A DNA stretch of 64,000 bases, from the NCBI GenBank assembly GCA_016196825.1, contig JACPWY010000025.1:1-64000 (forward strand), given 5' to 3'. The notes below the pieces were generated by a model. That model was given only the letters and a program-made list of their open reading frames with translations. It had not been told where the DNA came from and made no database searches. Of the stretch, positions 45,288 to 54,779 are shown piece after piece (positions within the stretch are counted from its first letter, which is position 1; each line of letters begins with the position of its first letter). The position numbers and the translations under genes are program-made. The DNA is from Deltaproteobacteria bacterium (GTDB taxonomy: Bacteria; Bdellovibrionota; FAC87; UBA2466).

Positions 45288-45946
45288 CGGTCCTTTGGGA
45301 AGACAATCACGTGATCGTCGTCTTTAAGGCACCCGGTGTTTTAACGCAAGGGGATATCACGGGCGTGCTCTCGCTCCTCGACGAGACCAAGGCTTGGCTG
45401 AAGAGCAAATATGACAAACCGGGTAATGTCTTTTTGGGCCTTGTCCACCGCCTCGATCGCCCTTGCCGCGGCGCCATTCTTTTTGCCAAAACTTCCAAAG
45501 CGGCGTCCCGCATTTCGGAGCAGATCCGGAATCGGCGCTTTCACAAGATTTATCGGATCTGCGTCGAGGGGACACTGATACAACCCTCAGGCACCTGGGT
45601 TGATTGGCTGGCTCCAATGGATCAATTTCAAATGACCGTCGTCCAGGAGGGCGCGCCAGGCGCGCAAAGGGCCGAGCTGCACTACCGGACTCTCGAGTCG
45701 CGGGGTCAAAAACATCTCGTTGAGGTCAACCTCATCACCGGCCGAAAGCATCAGATCCGGGCCCAGTTTGCTCACAGGGGACTGCCCGTTGTCGGAGATG
45801 TGAAATATGGAGCTCAGCCGACCCATCGGGAGGGGATTGCCCTCATGTCCTACTCGCTCGAATTCGCCCACCCGACCAAAGACGAAAGCATCATCGTCAC
45901 AGTGCCCAATCATTTCATTCAGGAATTTCATGACTTCCTCCTCTGA
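45263..45946 (+). CDS. RluA-family pseudouridine synthase
   Basis: The 227-aa protein lacks an S4 domain and contains the RluA-type active site HRLDRPCRG with the catalytic Asp, VLWEDNHVIVVFKAPGVL at the start and TGRKHQIRAQFAHRGLPVVGD near the end. It isomerises uridine in RNA; the target site is unknown. The TTG at 45263 is the only start that keeps the first conserved strand, which places it inside the 5' end of rsmG. It overlaps the methyltransferase gene downstream by 17 bases. Confidence 0.88.
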   Translation: MERVSETSPVLWEDNHVIVVFKAPGVLTQGDITGVLSLLDETKAWLKSKYDKPGNVFLGLVHRLDRPCRGAILFAKTSKAASRISEQIRNRRFHKIYRICVEGTLIQPSGTWVDWLAPMDQFQMTVVQEGAPGAQRAELHYRTLESRGQKHLVEVNLITGRKHQIRAQFAHRGLPVVGDVKYGAQPTHREGIALMSYSLEFAHPTKDESIIVTVPNHFIQEFHDFLL

Positions 45947-46865
45947 AATCCTCGAACGCGCCCTCGCCCACCGACCGAGAGCGGCCGCGCTCACCGAAGC
46001 GTGTCGCCTTCTGACGCCCGAGGAAGGGATTAGTCACTTGGCCATTGATCGGTACGGCGATGTGATTGTGCTTCAGGAATTTGAACCGGAACCCCGACTG
46101 CCACTCATCGAAGCGATGGCGGACTTTCTTCGCACCAGGCTTGGGTGCCAATGCGTTGTCCTCAAAACGTTTCTCAAGGACAGAACCCGTTTGCACCTCA
46201 CCTTCAATCGGTCCGTCGCCCTACCTGGGAAAGCCCCACCCACCTCGCTGTGGATCGAAGAGAATGGTCTAAAGTTTCTGATCCGGCCAAACGAAGGGTT
46301 CTCGACTGGGCTTTTTCTCGATCAGCGAGACAATCGACAATTCCTGAAAGAGCTCGTCGTCCCTCACATGTCGGTTCTGAATCTCTTCTGCTACACAGGG
46401 AGCTTCTCGGTCTATTGCGCGTCGGCCGGCGCCACCACAACGAGCGTCGACATTGCCAAGAAGGCGCTTGAGTGGACCAAGGAGAACTTTGTCGAAAACT
46501 CCATCCCCGTCGATGGCCACACCTTTCTCGCCCGTCACGCCCTCGACGCCATGACCGGACTCAAAAAACAGGGACGACGGTTCGATCTCATCATCATCGA
46601 TCCTCCGAGCTTTTCGAGAAGTAAGAATGGCGAGACCTTTTCGCTGAAGAGGGATTACTCCGCGCTCACGGCCCTCGGCCGCGACCTTCTTTCAGACGCT
46701 GGTCACCTTTATTTCTCCTGCAATTTCTCCGACTATATTGAGCGGGGCCTGCCCCCGGTGGGCGGGTTAGCGCGGTGTGACTCCCCGAACCTGCCCGCGA
46801 CCCCGATCGATTTTGATCGCGGCAAACCGACCTTCGTTGGAACACTTCTGAAAGCTCAAAAATGA
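45930..46865 (+). CDS. Class I SAM-dependent rRNA methyltransferase, RlmI-like
   Basis: The 311-aa protein has a methyltransferase domain with LFCYTGSFSVYCASAGA (motif I), SVDIAKKALEW and the target-base motif IIDPPSFSRSK, as in RlmI and RlmL C-terminal domains. It lacks the N-terminal PUA domain of RlmI; the first 100 residues form the small RNA-side domain. It should make m5C in 23S rRNA by family. ATG 45930 is fixed by AGGA upstream and an overlap with the pseudouridine synthase. Its stop overlaps the next gene by four bases. Confidence 0.88.
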   Translation: MTSSSEILERALAHRPRAAALTEACRLLTPEEGISHLAIDRYGDVIVLQEFEPEPRLPLIEAMADFLRTRLGCQCVVLKTFLKDRTRLHLTFNRSVALPGKAPPTSLWIEENGLKFLIRPNEGFSTGLFLDQRDNRQFLKELVVPHMSVLNLFCYTGSFSVYCASAGATTTSVDIAKKALEWTKENFVENSIPVDGHTFLARHALDAMTGLKKQGRRFDLIIIDPPSFSRSKNGETFSLKRDYSALTALGRDLLSDAGHLYFSCNFSDYIERGLPPVGGLARCDSPNLPATPIDFDRGKPTFVGTLLKAQK

Positions 46866-47875
46866 CGAACAACCCTTTTTTTCAACTCAATTTAGCGCCT
46901 TGCGTCCCGCCGCCCTGGGCTAAGGGTGGCCACGCCCAAACCATCTGGGGCCATTTCCTCCCCTCGCCGATGTTCAATCAACGGCTCCCCGAACAGACCA
47001 TCTTGCTCCCCGATGGCGACCAACTCATCGCCCACCACATTTCGGGTGATTCACAGATGGTGGTCTACCTTTTTCACGGTTTGGGTGGCTCGGCGGATTC
47101 CGATTACATACACCGCACAGCCCGCGTCGCTCAGAGTCAGGGTCACACCGTGTACCTAGTGAATCACCGGGGTTGCGGCGCCGGCGCCGCTCTTGCCCGT
47201 CGCCCCTATCATTCGGGTTGTGGCGATGACATCTCAGCCGTGATCAGGTGGGGACGCGTCCGCCACCCCCAGGCTCAGCACCTCGCCATCGGTTTTTCCG
47301 TGAGCGGAAGCGCACTCCTCAATCTCATCACCGGCCGAAGAGGCGATTGTCCTCCCGATCTTGCGATCACGGTCAACGCACCGATTGAACTGGAGGAGGC
47401 ATCACGTGCGCTCTCCCAAGGCCTCAACCGACTCTATGACCTGCGTTTTGTCTTGAAGCTGAAGGACCATCTCCGCACAAAAAAGGCGGCTGGGCTCATC
47501 GATGAGGTGCCCAAGATCTTCCTCACCACCACGCTGCGAGACTGGGATGAAACTTACACAGCTCGCGCCGCCGGATTTGATGGCCGCGATCACTACTACG
47601 ACACGTGCTCCACCTTTTCACACCTCGATCGCATTACAATCCCGACGCTAGCCCTTACCGCGAAGGATGATCCCTTCATTCCGGTCAGCGGCTACGCCTG
47701 CGCCCGGTGGTCCCCATCCACCCGCGTGCACATCGAAAAAACGGGCGGCCACATGGGCTATCTGACAACGCAAAACCAAACCGGCACCCGCCGTTGGTTG
47801 GATTACGCTTTGTCAACGGCCCTCAACGCCTGCACAGCCTCGATTCAAGCCACTCCCCTCAAGAAGTCCGTGTAG
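46862..47875 (+). CDS. YheT-like alpha/beta hydrolase
   Basis: The 337-aa protein begins with WAKGGHAQTIWGHF and carries LFHGLGGSADSDYIH, YLVNHRGCGAG and the nucleophile elbow GFSVSGSAL, which fits the UPF0017/YheT esterase family but with Ser-x-Ser-Gly after the Val instead of GFSLGGN. An Asp and a final His (GGHMGY) complete the triad. Its substrate is not known. The ATGA overlap with the methyltransferase puts it in the same operon as the pseudouridine synthase. Confidence 0.87.
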   Translation: MTNNPFFQLNLAPCVPPPWAKGGHAQTIWGHFLPSPMFNQRLPEQTILLPDGDQLIAHHISGDSQMVVYLFHGLGGSADSDYIHRTARVAQSQGHTVYLVNHRGCGAGAALARRPYHSGCGDDISAVIRWGRVRHPQAQHLAIGFSVSGSALLNLITGRRGDCPPDLAITVNAPIELEEASRALSQGLNRLYDLRFVLKLKDHLRTKKAAGLIDEVPKIFLTTTLRDWDETYTARAAGFDGRDHYYDTCSTFSHLDRITIPTLALTAKDDPFIPVSGYACARWSPSTRVHIEKTGGHMGYLTTQNQTGTRRWLDYALSTALNACTASIQATPLKKSV

Positions 47876-47946
47876 CTTCCCACGGCATTTAAACACAAAA
47901 GAAATTTGGGATTGAGATTGTCCAGAGAGATCGGCAATAAGGCTCT

Positions 47947-49017
47947 ATGACAATAGCTAAAAGCGTTTGGATATCTTTGGTTCTACAGGCCGTGTTGACC
48001 ACCTCCGTCCAGGCCGACATTGGTCTCATCTATTCAGATGGGCGACTGGTCTCTGTCTACCAAGACAGCGATAAGGTCTACTACCGATCCTGCCAACGGG
48101 GCGAGATCAGCAATCTCACGCGAGACTGCGTAGGCAAAGTTGAGACAGCTCTCTCTGTGGATCGACGTGAGTTTCACCGTCGTTTGAATGCGACCATGCG
48201 CATCCCGTTCGCCCATCAAGGTCACAACGGCGTCACGGCGATTCTTAAGGAGATCAACTACTACAAAGACAAGCAGGAGCTGGCTGGATTAGCTCCAGAC
48301 GCTCTTTCTCACATCGAAACCCAACTTTCTGTTCTGCTTCCTCTCCAACAACGGTTGATCGCGCTCCACCGCGACTTGATTGGCAACCTAGGCGCCGCGG
48401 CCAATGTCACTTTCGATCAGACTATCGAAAAGACAATTTTTCTCAATGTAGTCTACGCCTTCTACCCAAACTGGTTTGACGGGGCCAGACTCTGGCTCAT
48501 GATGTCCCCGGCGGCCGACCAAAACACCGCCTTTAAGTTGTGCGGACGACCTCTAAGGCTACTCAACGGAATCGATCTCGGTGCCTCTCCAACGGGCCGC
48601 CCTAATTACGAAGAGGTCTTGAATTCTCCCCTGCGGCCATTCCTTCAGACCGGTCCGTCCGTCTGGACATCGCAACGCGAGCACCAAACTCCGCTCCTCC
48701 ACACCAATCTGCCGACGTTCAACCCCGGAGAACGAGAAAGAGGAGTAGCTGGCCGTGCTAGGGCCCGATCAGTTTTCGCTCACCGCTTCGAACTCAGAGG
48801 CACGACAATTCCATGCCCAAACAATCATCCCCATCTCCACACCCAAAACGGTGCTGTGCATTTGGGAGTAGTTAATCCTGTTGAGAGAGTTTATTCGCCA
48901 AACAACGGCAAATCGCTATGGAGATTAAGCACTCACCCAGGCGCGGTCCTTGGGGACGTTGCGGGTGCGTTGTGTGGTGCGCAGGGTGACGAGGTCGCCG
49001 TTGGCGCCGGGCACTGA
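47947..49017 (+). CDS. Exported protein of unknown function; 3' end runs across rplC
   Basis: A signal peptide (ending VQADI) opens this 356-codon frame, followed by YQDSDKVYYRSCQRGEIS and a Cys-x11-Cys pair like that of the protein at 154-1371. Helical segments follow to about residue 240. The last 93 bases lie antisense to rplC, and the last 80 residues are Arg/Gly-rich and unlike a domain end, so the true gene may end earlier or may be damaged. No family is recognised. Confidence 0.5.
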   Translation: MTIAKSVWISLVLQAVLTTSVQADIGLIYSDGRLVSVYQDSDKVYYRSCQRGEISNLTRDCVGKVETALSVDRREFHRRLNATMRIPFAHQGHNGVTAILKEINYYKDKQELAGLAPDALSHIETQLSVLLPLQQRLIALHRDLIGNLGAAANVTFDQTIEKTIFLNVVYAFYPNWFDGARLWLMMSPAADQNTAFKLCGRPLRLLNGIDLGASPTGRPNYEEVLNSPLRPFLQTGPSVWTSQREHQTPLLHTNLPTFNPGERERGVAGRARARSVFAHRFELRGTTIPCPNNHPHLHTQNGAVHLGVVNPVERVYSPNNGKSLWRLSTHPGAVLGDVAGALCGAQGDEVAVGAGH

Positions 49018-49602
49018 GCCGCGCAGAAGAATCAGATTATCTTCCGATCGCACTTCGGCGATCTGCACATTGTGAGTTGTGATGTCGGCGCCGCCCATAC
49101 GACCGGGCATGCCCTTATTCTTGAGCACGCGACCGGGGAACGTGTTGCTGCCGTTCGATCCGCCGTGGCGAAAATATTTGGATGTGCCGTGGGTGGCGTG
49201 CTTACCCTTGAAGTTAAAGCGCCTCATTACGCCCTGAAAGCCTTTACCCTTTGAAACGCCTTCGACATCGACACGATCGCCAGCGGCAAACATGCCAGAA
49301 CTTAGAGTCTGTCCGGTCTTGAACTGCGTGACATCGTCAGTGTCCGCGAGCCGAATCTCGAGCAAACGCAACTTGGAAGTCACGCCAGCCTTCTTCAAGT
49401 GACCAGCGCGAGCCTTCGATAAATTCTGTGGCTTGCGCGCGCCGATGCCGACCTGAAGCGCAACATATTTGTCGTGGTCCTTCGTCTTCACTTGGGTGAT
49501 CTGGCAGCCCGAAGTATCAATGACGGTGACCGACCAGGTCCCACCGGTGGGGTTGAAGATCTGAGTCATGCCAACCTTTTTTCCGACAATTCCTAAGCGC
49601 AT
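48925..49602 (-). CDS. rplC: 50S ribosomal protein L3
   Basis: The 225-aa protein is a complete uL3: MRLGIVGKKVGMTQIF at the start, the rRNA-binding GKGFQGVMRRFNFKG, HGTSKYFRHGGSNG and PGRMGG segments and the typical end. L3 lies near the peptidyl transferase centre. It stands alone: the S10-operon neighbours rpsJ and rplD are absent on both sides. It is divergent from the Gcr-type gene, and the exported protein frame at 47947 overlaps its 3' end. Confidence 0.98.
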   Translation of the reverse strand: MRLGIVGKKVGMTQIFNPTGGTWSVTVIDTSGCQITQVKTKDHDKYVALQVGIGARKPQNLSKARAGHLKKAGVTSKLRLLEIRLADTDDVTQFKTGQTLSSGMFAAGDRVDVEGVSKGKGFQGVMRRFNFKGKHATHGTSKYFRHGGSNGSNTFPGRVLKNKGMPGRMGGADITTHNVQIAEVRSEDNLILLRGSVPGANGDLVTLRTTQRTRNVPKDRAWVSA

Positions 49603-49665
49603 ATCTGCCTCTGTTTTTAGTTCAGCCCCTGCTTATAGCCCCCACCTCCTCAGCGCGCAACTCTT

Positions 49666-49693
49666 TTGATTATTGGGGTTTTCTCCCTATAAT
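49666..49693 (+). promoter_or_regulatory. Promoter TTGATT-N16-TATAAT next to the start codon
   Basis: The -35 box TTGATT (49666-49671) and the perfect -10 box TATAAT (49688-49693) are 16 bases apart. ATG 49703 is only nine bases after the -10 box, so the leader would be about zero to three bases. Confidence 0.6.
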
Positions 49694-49702
49694 GGGAGGC
49701 CA

Positions 49703-51763
49703 ATGGGGGCGTTTCAAAAGGTGTGGGGGTGGATTCACGGGGCGGTCCGCCCATTTCAGCAGAATGCCTTGGCCAGGCTCTTGGATCGGCTCAAAGGGGC
49801 CTCCACCCTAGAACAAAAGACGCTTTGGCTCAAAGATTGGGCCCAGTGGCTCCGAAAAGGCGCGATCCCCCCGGAATTTTTAAGAGCCGGCGAAGAGATC
49901 CACTCGTGCCGGCTCCGGTATTTCCTGGAGAGCATCACGCGCCAAGAGGGGTGGCGAACGAGCGTCGCGTCCACCCTCTATACAGTCCTCACAGCGACCC
50001 GAGGACTCGAGCTCTTCTGTCAGACCGGGATGAATGAGGAGCAGCGGTTTCTCGCCGAACTTGTCAATCGATCCCTCAAGCGCTTTCTCCCCACGCGACC
50101 CGATTGGGAAGACTTCGCCTTCACCTTCTCCACCGTATTTTCGAAAAAGACCGATGCCGATTGGATCCGGCAGCTCGATGTGGGGACGATTGGAACTACA
50201 GTCGCGGCCGTAGAGGCGGCCCTAGGCCAGTCAGGGGCGCGATTCCAGGCGCTCCGAGAAAGTACTAGCGATGCTGTCCTTCTTCTGTCGGCCCAGCTGC
50301 TCGCGATGAGCCAGGGAACCGAGGTGCGGCGCCGTCGTCCTCACACGCGAATTGAATCCTCACCCTTTTTCCGGCTAAACGACGCTATTCGGCGGGCACT
50401 CTTGGAGTCTTCCCAGGAGAGCCGAACCTCTTCACTTGCGAATTGTGAAGAGCTCATTCAGCTCTGCCGAAATGATATTGCCCAGATCTATGCCCATCTC
50501 GAAGAATCGGGAGTCAGTATCAGCCTAGTTTTCTCGCTAGACCACCAGTCCCAGATCCTTCGACGATTGGATTCCCTTGTGGTCCTTCTTCTTTCCAATG
50601 AGGAGTCCCGCTATTTTTCGACGCTTTCCCGCTTTATTTCTGATCTCATCCGGGAACACTTTGAAACTCAGTCGTTGGGCTCATTGATCAATAGCACGCT
50701 CAGGCTCCTCTCGCGCAAAATCGTCGAGAGAACGGGTATCTCGGGCGAACACTACATCACGCGCACCGGTCGGGAATATTTTTCCATGCTCAATTCAGCC
50801 GCCGGCGGCGGTATTCTCACCGTTGGTACGACCTACTTCAAGATGGCCATCGGTCACTTGGGTCTGGCCCCGTTTCTCGAAGGTCTGCTCCAGGGGATTA
50901 ACTACGCTGGCAGCTTCGTGACCATGCAGCTGTGCGGCTTCACTCTGTCCTCCAAACAGCCGTCGATGACCGCAGCTACGCTCGCCGGAAAGCTCCGAGA
51001 CTTCACTCCGGAGGGGCAGAAGGAGTTCGTCGAAGAGGTGGCGATGATTGCTCGCTCGCAATTTGCGAGTGCCATTGGAAACGTCGGCGCGGCCATCCCA
51101 ATCTCTATCTGTGTCGATTGGCTCTCTCGGATACTCACTCACCATCCTATCGTGGGGACAGAAAAGGCCGGGCACATCATCCATTCCCTCGATCCGTTCG
51201 ACAGCCCTACAGTGGTCTTCGCGGCCCTCACAGGCGTGATTCTTTGGCTTTCCAGCATATGTGCCGGTTGGTTTGAGAATTGGTGGGTCTGTCGACAGGT
51301 GCCGCAGGCGATTGAGACGAACCCCACGCTCAATCGTTGGCTCGGTCACACCTTCGCTCACAAGCTCTCTCACTGGCTTTCCCATCAGGTTTCGGGCTTT
51401 GCGGGGAATATTTCGGTGGGATTCCTTCTAGCCTTTACCCCTGTACTCGGCGGATTCTTTGGTCTTCCCATGGACGTGAGGCACGTCACGCTCTCGACGG
51501 CGAGCCTGACGCTCGCGCTTTGTTCGGTTTGGGGAGGCGGACTGGCAGCGCTGCCGGTGGGTGCGTCGATGTTTGGCATTTTCACAATCCTCTGCATGAA
51601 TCTGGGCGTGAGCTTTCTCCTGGCTCTTTTCATCGCCGCCAAGGCGCGAGGCCTTCCGGGGCTTTCGCCCTGGCCAATATTGAAACCGATTATCGAGGGC
51701 CTTCTCAAGGCGCCGGCCCGTTTCTTTTTTCCAGTGCATCGAAAGGCCGAAACACGAAACTAA
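49703..51763 (+). CDS. Gcr-family 'site-specific recombinase' membrane protein (COG4389-like)
   Basis: The 686-aa protein has a long soluble N-terminal part and several membrane segments in the C-terminal third, including SLDPFDSPTVVFAALTGVIL, LSSICAGWFENWWVCRQVPQ and a GNISVGFLLAFTPVLGGFFG segment. These match the Gcr/COG4389 family, annotated as recombinase from old data but probably a membrane protein of another function. ATG 49703 follows GGGAGG. The stop TAA is the first TAA of the 184-bp repeat, so the repeat fixes the current C-terminus. Confidence 0.82.
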   Translation: MGAFQKVWGWIHGAVRPFQQNALARLLDRLKGASTLEQKTLWLKDWAQWLRKGAIPPEFLRAGEEIHSCRLRYFLESITRQEGWRTSVASTLYTVLTATRGLELFCQTGMNEEQRFLAELVNRSLKRFLPTRPDWEDFAFTFSTVFSKKTDADWIRQLDVGTIGTTVAAVEAALGQSGARFQALRESTSDAVLLLSAQLLAMSQGTEVRRRRPHTRIESSPFFRLNDAIRRALLESSQESRTSSLANCEELIQLCRNDIAQIYAHLEESGVSISLVFSLDHQSQILRRLDSLVVLLLSNEESRYFSTLSRFISDLIREHFETQSLGSLINSTLRLLSRKIVERTGISGEHYITRTGREYFSMLNSAAGGGILTVGTTYFKMAIGHLGLAPFLEGLLQGINYAGSFVTMQLCGFTLSSKQPSMTAATLAGKLRDFTPEGQKEFVEEVAMIARSQFASAIGNVGAAIPISICVDWLSRILTHHPIVGTEKAGHIIHSLDPFDSPTVVFAALTGVILWLSSICAGWFENWWVCRQVPQAIETNPTLNRWLGHTFAHKLSHWLSHQVSGFAGNISVGFLLAFTPVLGGFFGLPMDVRHVTLSTASLTLALCSVWGGGLAALPVGASMFGIFTILCMNLGVSFLLALFIAAKARGLPGLSPWPILKPIIEGLLKAPARFFFPVHRKAETRN

Positions 51764-51943
51764 ACAGGGACGCATCGAGAAAGAGCCATTCTTGGCGGCT
51801 GCAAGGCCCGCTGGACTTCGTCCTCCGCAGTCGCCGTCCTCGACGGGCCCACAGGCCCGCCTGCGGGGGCTCCTTTGTGCGTCCTCGCCAACGGGCCTTT
51901 CGCTCGTCGACAATTGGCTCTTTCTCGATGCGTCCCTGTTTAG
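51760..51943. repeat. 184-bp inverted-repeat element, copy 2
   Basis: This copy has the same length, ends and inner sequence as 2875-3058 but is inverted; about six single-base differences are seen over 184 bases. The 29-bp terminal inverted repeats are perfect. The left end gives the stop codon of the Gcr-type gene. No target duplication is evident (flanks CGAAA and TGGTG). Confidence 0.9.
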
Positions 51944-51961
51944 TGGTGTGGGAGAACCGAC

Positions 51962-52327
51962 CTATTCAATCTTGATCTTGCGCTCGAGCCGTTCGAGATA
52001 CTCGCGCTCGGTCTCGGTGCTTTCCTTGTTGGCCTCAGGATCCGCCTCGGTCTCAAGTTCCCCGACGACCTGGGTGAACTTCTCCTCGTCTTCGAGCCCT
52101 TCCTTGATCTTTTGCATGTAGTCCTTGGGGTACTTCTCGGCGAGGCGATTCACGAAATCATCGAGCCGCTTCTCGGCCTTCGCCTGCCCCATGGTCTTGA
52201 TCTCCTTCCAGTGGGCGAAGTAATGCGTTCGGCAGTACCCCTTGGTTTGCCCCGGTTGGTTGCACCCATCGTGGAGGCAAAATTTCTTCCTCTTGGCCTT
52301 GGACGGTTTTGCATCAGACTGATTCAT
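51962..52327 (-). CDS. Small zinc-finger-like hypothetical protein
   Basis: The 121-aa protein has a basic N-terminus and CLHDGCNQPGQTKGYCRTH (residues 17-35), a Cys-x4-Cys-x9-Cys-x2-His cluster like the WRKY19-type zinc finger seen in some bacterial proteins. The rest is a charged helical region rich in E and K. ATG 52327 has GGAAG six bases upstream. Function is unknown, perhaps nucleic acid or protein binding. The 90 bases upstream are AT-rich and probably hold its promoter. It lies between repeat copy 2 and the glycosyltransferase. Confidence 0.65.
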   Translation of the reverse strand: MNQSDAKPSKAKRKKFCLHDGCNQPGQTKGYCRTHYFAHWKEIKTMGQAKAEKRLDDFVNRLAEKYPKDYMQKIKEGLEDEEKFTQVVGELETEADPEANKESTETEREYLERLERKIKIE

Positions 52328-52416
52328 AATGTCTTCCGACATCACTCATCGGAACTGTGCGTTATATATTAAAGACTATTTTATAAATACTTGAATTTGC
52401 TTAATTTAATGAGGCA

Positions 52417-53169
52417 TTATTGGTCGAGCGAGAGCTTGGAGCGCAATCGGAGATTGATCAGGCTGGTCATGACTTGCGTTGTGGTCGAAACGGCTGAGAG
52501 GAACCCCTGGCGTTCCTTTCCGAAGGCGCGGAAACGAAATGGGATGGGCACCTCGGCCACCGAAGCATCGCCTAACTGTTTGAAGAGGACGCTCAACGCG
52601 AGGTTTGTGATGTCCTGGGAGGGGGGAATCTTTGGAAGGATGCCCCGCAAAACATCGTTTCGCATAATTCGAAACGGCACCTCGGGATCGGTGATCTGGA
52701 CCTTGAAGAGCCACTGAATCGTCCGGCGATTGATTCGGGAGGCTCCCCGCCTCGCCCAGGAATCGATGCGGTGGGTGCGGTGTCCGAGCACCATCGAGAA
52801 GCTATCGCGAAGCTCCCACAGGCGGAAGAAATCGGAAATCTCATAGCGCCCATTGAGATCCACCTGCGCCACAAATTTTCCGCGCGAGAGCTCATAACCC
52901 CTCCGAATCGCCCGGCCATGGCCGACATTGAGCTGGTGAAAAACGCGTAGTTCGCGATTTTCTCGTCGAATCCTGTCAAGAATGCGGCCGGAGCCATCCG
53001 AAGAGCCATCGTTTATCACGAGGATCTCAAAGCTCCCCACGCGGTCTCGCAAGGCGACGAGCCAAGCGTTGAGTGTCGCTTCAAGCCCCAGAGCTTCGTT
53101 GTAGCAAGGCATGACGACTGACAATTCGAGCGGTGGAGCGCCTGTCGGGATGGTTGCCGAATTGGCCAT
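52417..53169 (-). CDS. Family 2 glycosyltransferase (dolichyl-phosphate mannosyltransferase-like)
   Basis: The 250-aa protein has the GT-A fold pattern of GT2 enzymes: SVVMPCYNEALGLEATLNAW, LVINDGSSDGSGRILD and GHGRAIRRGYELSRGKFVAQ. The usual metal-binding DxD, expected after the FVAQ strand, reads VDLNG, with Asn in place of the second Asp. The C-terminal part has FRIMRNDVLRGIL and a QxxRW-like region. The sugar and acceptor are unknown. It is divergent from guaB. Confidence 0.85.
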   Translation of the reverse strand: MANSATIPTGAPPLELSVVMPCYNEALGLEATLNAWLVALRDRVGSFEILVINDGSSDGSGRILDRIRRENRELRVFHQLNVGHGRAIRRGYELSRGKFVAQVDLNGRYEISDFFRLWELRDSFSMVLGHRTHRIDSWARRGASRINRRTIQWLFKVQITDPEVPFRIMRNDVLRGILPKIPPSQDITNLALSVLFKQLGDASVAEVPIPFRFRAFGKERQGFLSAVSTTTQVMTSLINLRLRSKLSLDQ

Positions 53170-53312
53170 AGTTCAATCGCAAACAAAGAGATGCCTGATT
53201 AGTATAACCAATCGGGATCTCAAGGTAAATGTCGCTGGACTTTTGACGCTCACCCCTTGACGCCGGTTCTTCAAATCCGCTAAAAGTTGCGCACTGTTCT
53301 CAATCGTCTCCC

Positions 53313-54779
53313 ATGAATGAACTGACTCCCAAAGAGGCCCTCACTTTCGATGATGTCCTTTTAGTGCCGCGGTACTCCGAGGTTTCGCCCCCTGAAGTAA
53401 ATCTCGAATCGCACCTCACCAAATCGATTCCAGTGCGCATTCCGGTCATTTCCGCTGCGATGGATAAGGTGACGGAGAGCCGTACGGCTATTGCGATGGC
53501 CAGGGCCGGTGGCGCTGGAGTGATCCATCGAAACCTCACGGTTGAAAAACAGGCACTCGAAGTGGAAAAGGTGAAAAAGAGCGAGAGTGGGATGATCCTT
53601 GACCCCGTGACGCTCGCCCCCCACCAGACCGTCGCCGAAGCCCTCCTGCTCAAAAAGAAATATGGAATTTCAGGCCTTCCGATCGTTGATGGCGGAAAGC
53701 TGGTCGGCATCGTCACTAACCGGGATCTTCGTTTTGAGGAAAATCCTACCCGGACGATTAGAGAGGTGATGACCCCAGGCGATCGCCTCGTCACCGCTCG
53801 CGAAGGGATCGCGATGCAAGAGGCGATTCGCCTCATGCACAAACACCGTATCGAGAAGCTTCCAATTGTGGACAACGATCGCAATCTACGCGGCCTCATT
53901 ACGATCAAAGATATTGAGAAGAGCATCTCCCACCCGATGGGAAACCGAGATGGCAAGGGGCGTTTGCGAGTGGGGGCCGCTGTTGGCACCGGTGTTGATG
54001 CGCAAAACCGTTTCCAGGCGCTCGCAAAGGTGAATGTCGACTTTGTCGTTGTGGACACGGCTCATGGTGACTCCAAAAGTGTTTTGGAGATCGTGCGATG
54101 GGGAAAAAAGACCTTTCCTCACCTCCCGGTGATCGCCGGCAACGTGGCGACGGCTGAAGGGGCGCAACACCTCATTGAGGCAGGTGTCGACGCAATCAAG
54201 GTGGGGATGGGCTGCGGGTCCATCTGCACGACCCGAATCATTGCGGGCATCGGAATCCCCCAGTTCACCGCAATTCAGAATTGTTCCGCTGTTACTCGCA
54301 AGGCTGGCATCCCGCTCATTGCCGACGGCGGCATCAAGTACTCAGGGGACGTCGTAAAGGCACTTGCGGCCGGGGCCGACATGGTGATGATCGGGAGCCT
54401 CTTCGCTGGAACCGATGAGTCGCCGGGCGAAATCGTTTTCTACCAGGGCCGCACCTATAAGAGCTACCGAGGCATGGGCTCGATCGAGGCGATGAAGGAA
54501 GGCAGCCGCGATCGTTACGGGCAGGCCGGCGTGGATGCGGATGGCCTTGTTCCAGAGGGCATTGAGGGAATGGTGCCTTACCAAGGTGAACTTCCGCGCG
54601 TACTCTACCAATTGGTCGGTGGCATCCGAGCGGGCTTGGGTTACCTGGGTGCCCAGAATCTTTCTGAGCTCAGACAGCGAGCCGAGTTTGTGAAGATTTC
54701 TCATCAGGGTCTCAAAGAGTCCCATGTGCACGATGTTTTTGTGACGAAAGAGGCCCCCAACTACCGGCCGACCGAATGA
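53313..54779 (+). CDS. guaB: Inosine-5'-monophosphate dehydrogenase
   Basis: The 488-aa enzyme has [14 protein letters not shown] at the start, two CBS domains (about residues 90-205), the catalytic loop [13 protein letters not shown] with Cys305 and the flap Arg-Tyr region GSRDRYGQ. It oxidises IMP to XMP, the first committed step of GMP synthesis. Its stop overlaps the guaA start by four bases (ATGA), so the two GMP-synthesis genes are translationally coupled. Confidence 0.98.
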   Translation: MNELTPKEALTFDDVLLVPRYSEVSPPEVNLESHLTKSIPVRIPVISAAMDKVTESRTAIAMARAGGAGVIHRNLTVEKQALEVEKVKKSESGMILDPVTLAPHQTVAEALLLKKKYGISGLPIVDGGKLVGIVTNRDLRFEENPTRTIREVMTPGDRLVTAREGIAMQEAIRLMHKHRIEKLPIVDNDRNLRGLITIKDIEKSISHPMGNRDGKGRLRVGAAVGTGVDAQNRFQALAKVNVDFVVVDTAHGDSKSVLEIVRWGKKTFPHLPVIAGNVATAEGAQHLIEAGVDAIKVGMGCGSICTTRIIAGIGIPQFTAIQNCSAVTRKAGIPLIADGGIKYSGDVVKALAAGADMVMIGSLFAGTDESPGEIVFYQGRTYKSYRGMGSIEAMKEGSRDRYGQAGVDADGLVPEGIEGMVPYQGELPRVLYQLVGGIRAGLGYLGAQNLSELRQRAEFVKISHQGLKESHVHDVFVTKEAPNYRPTE

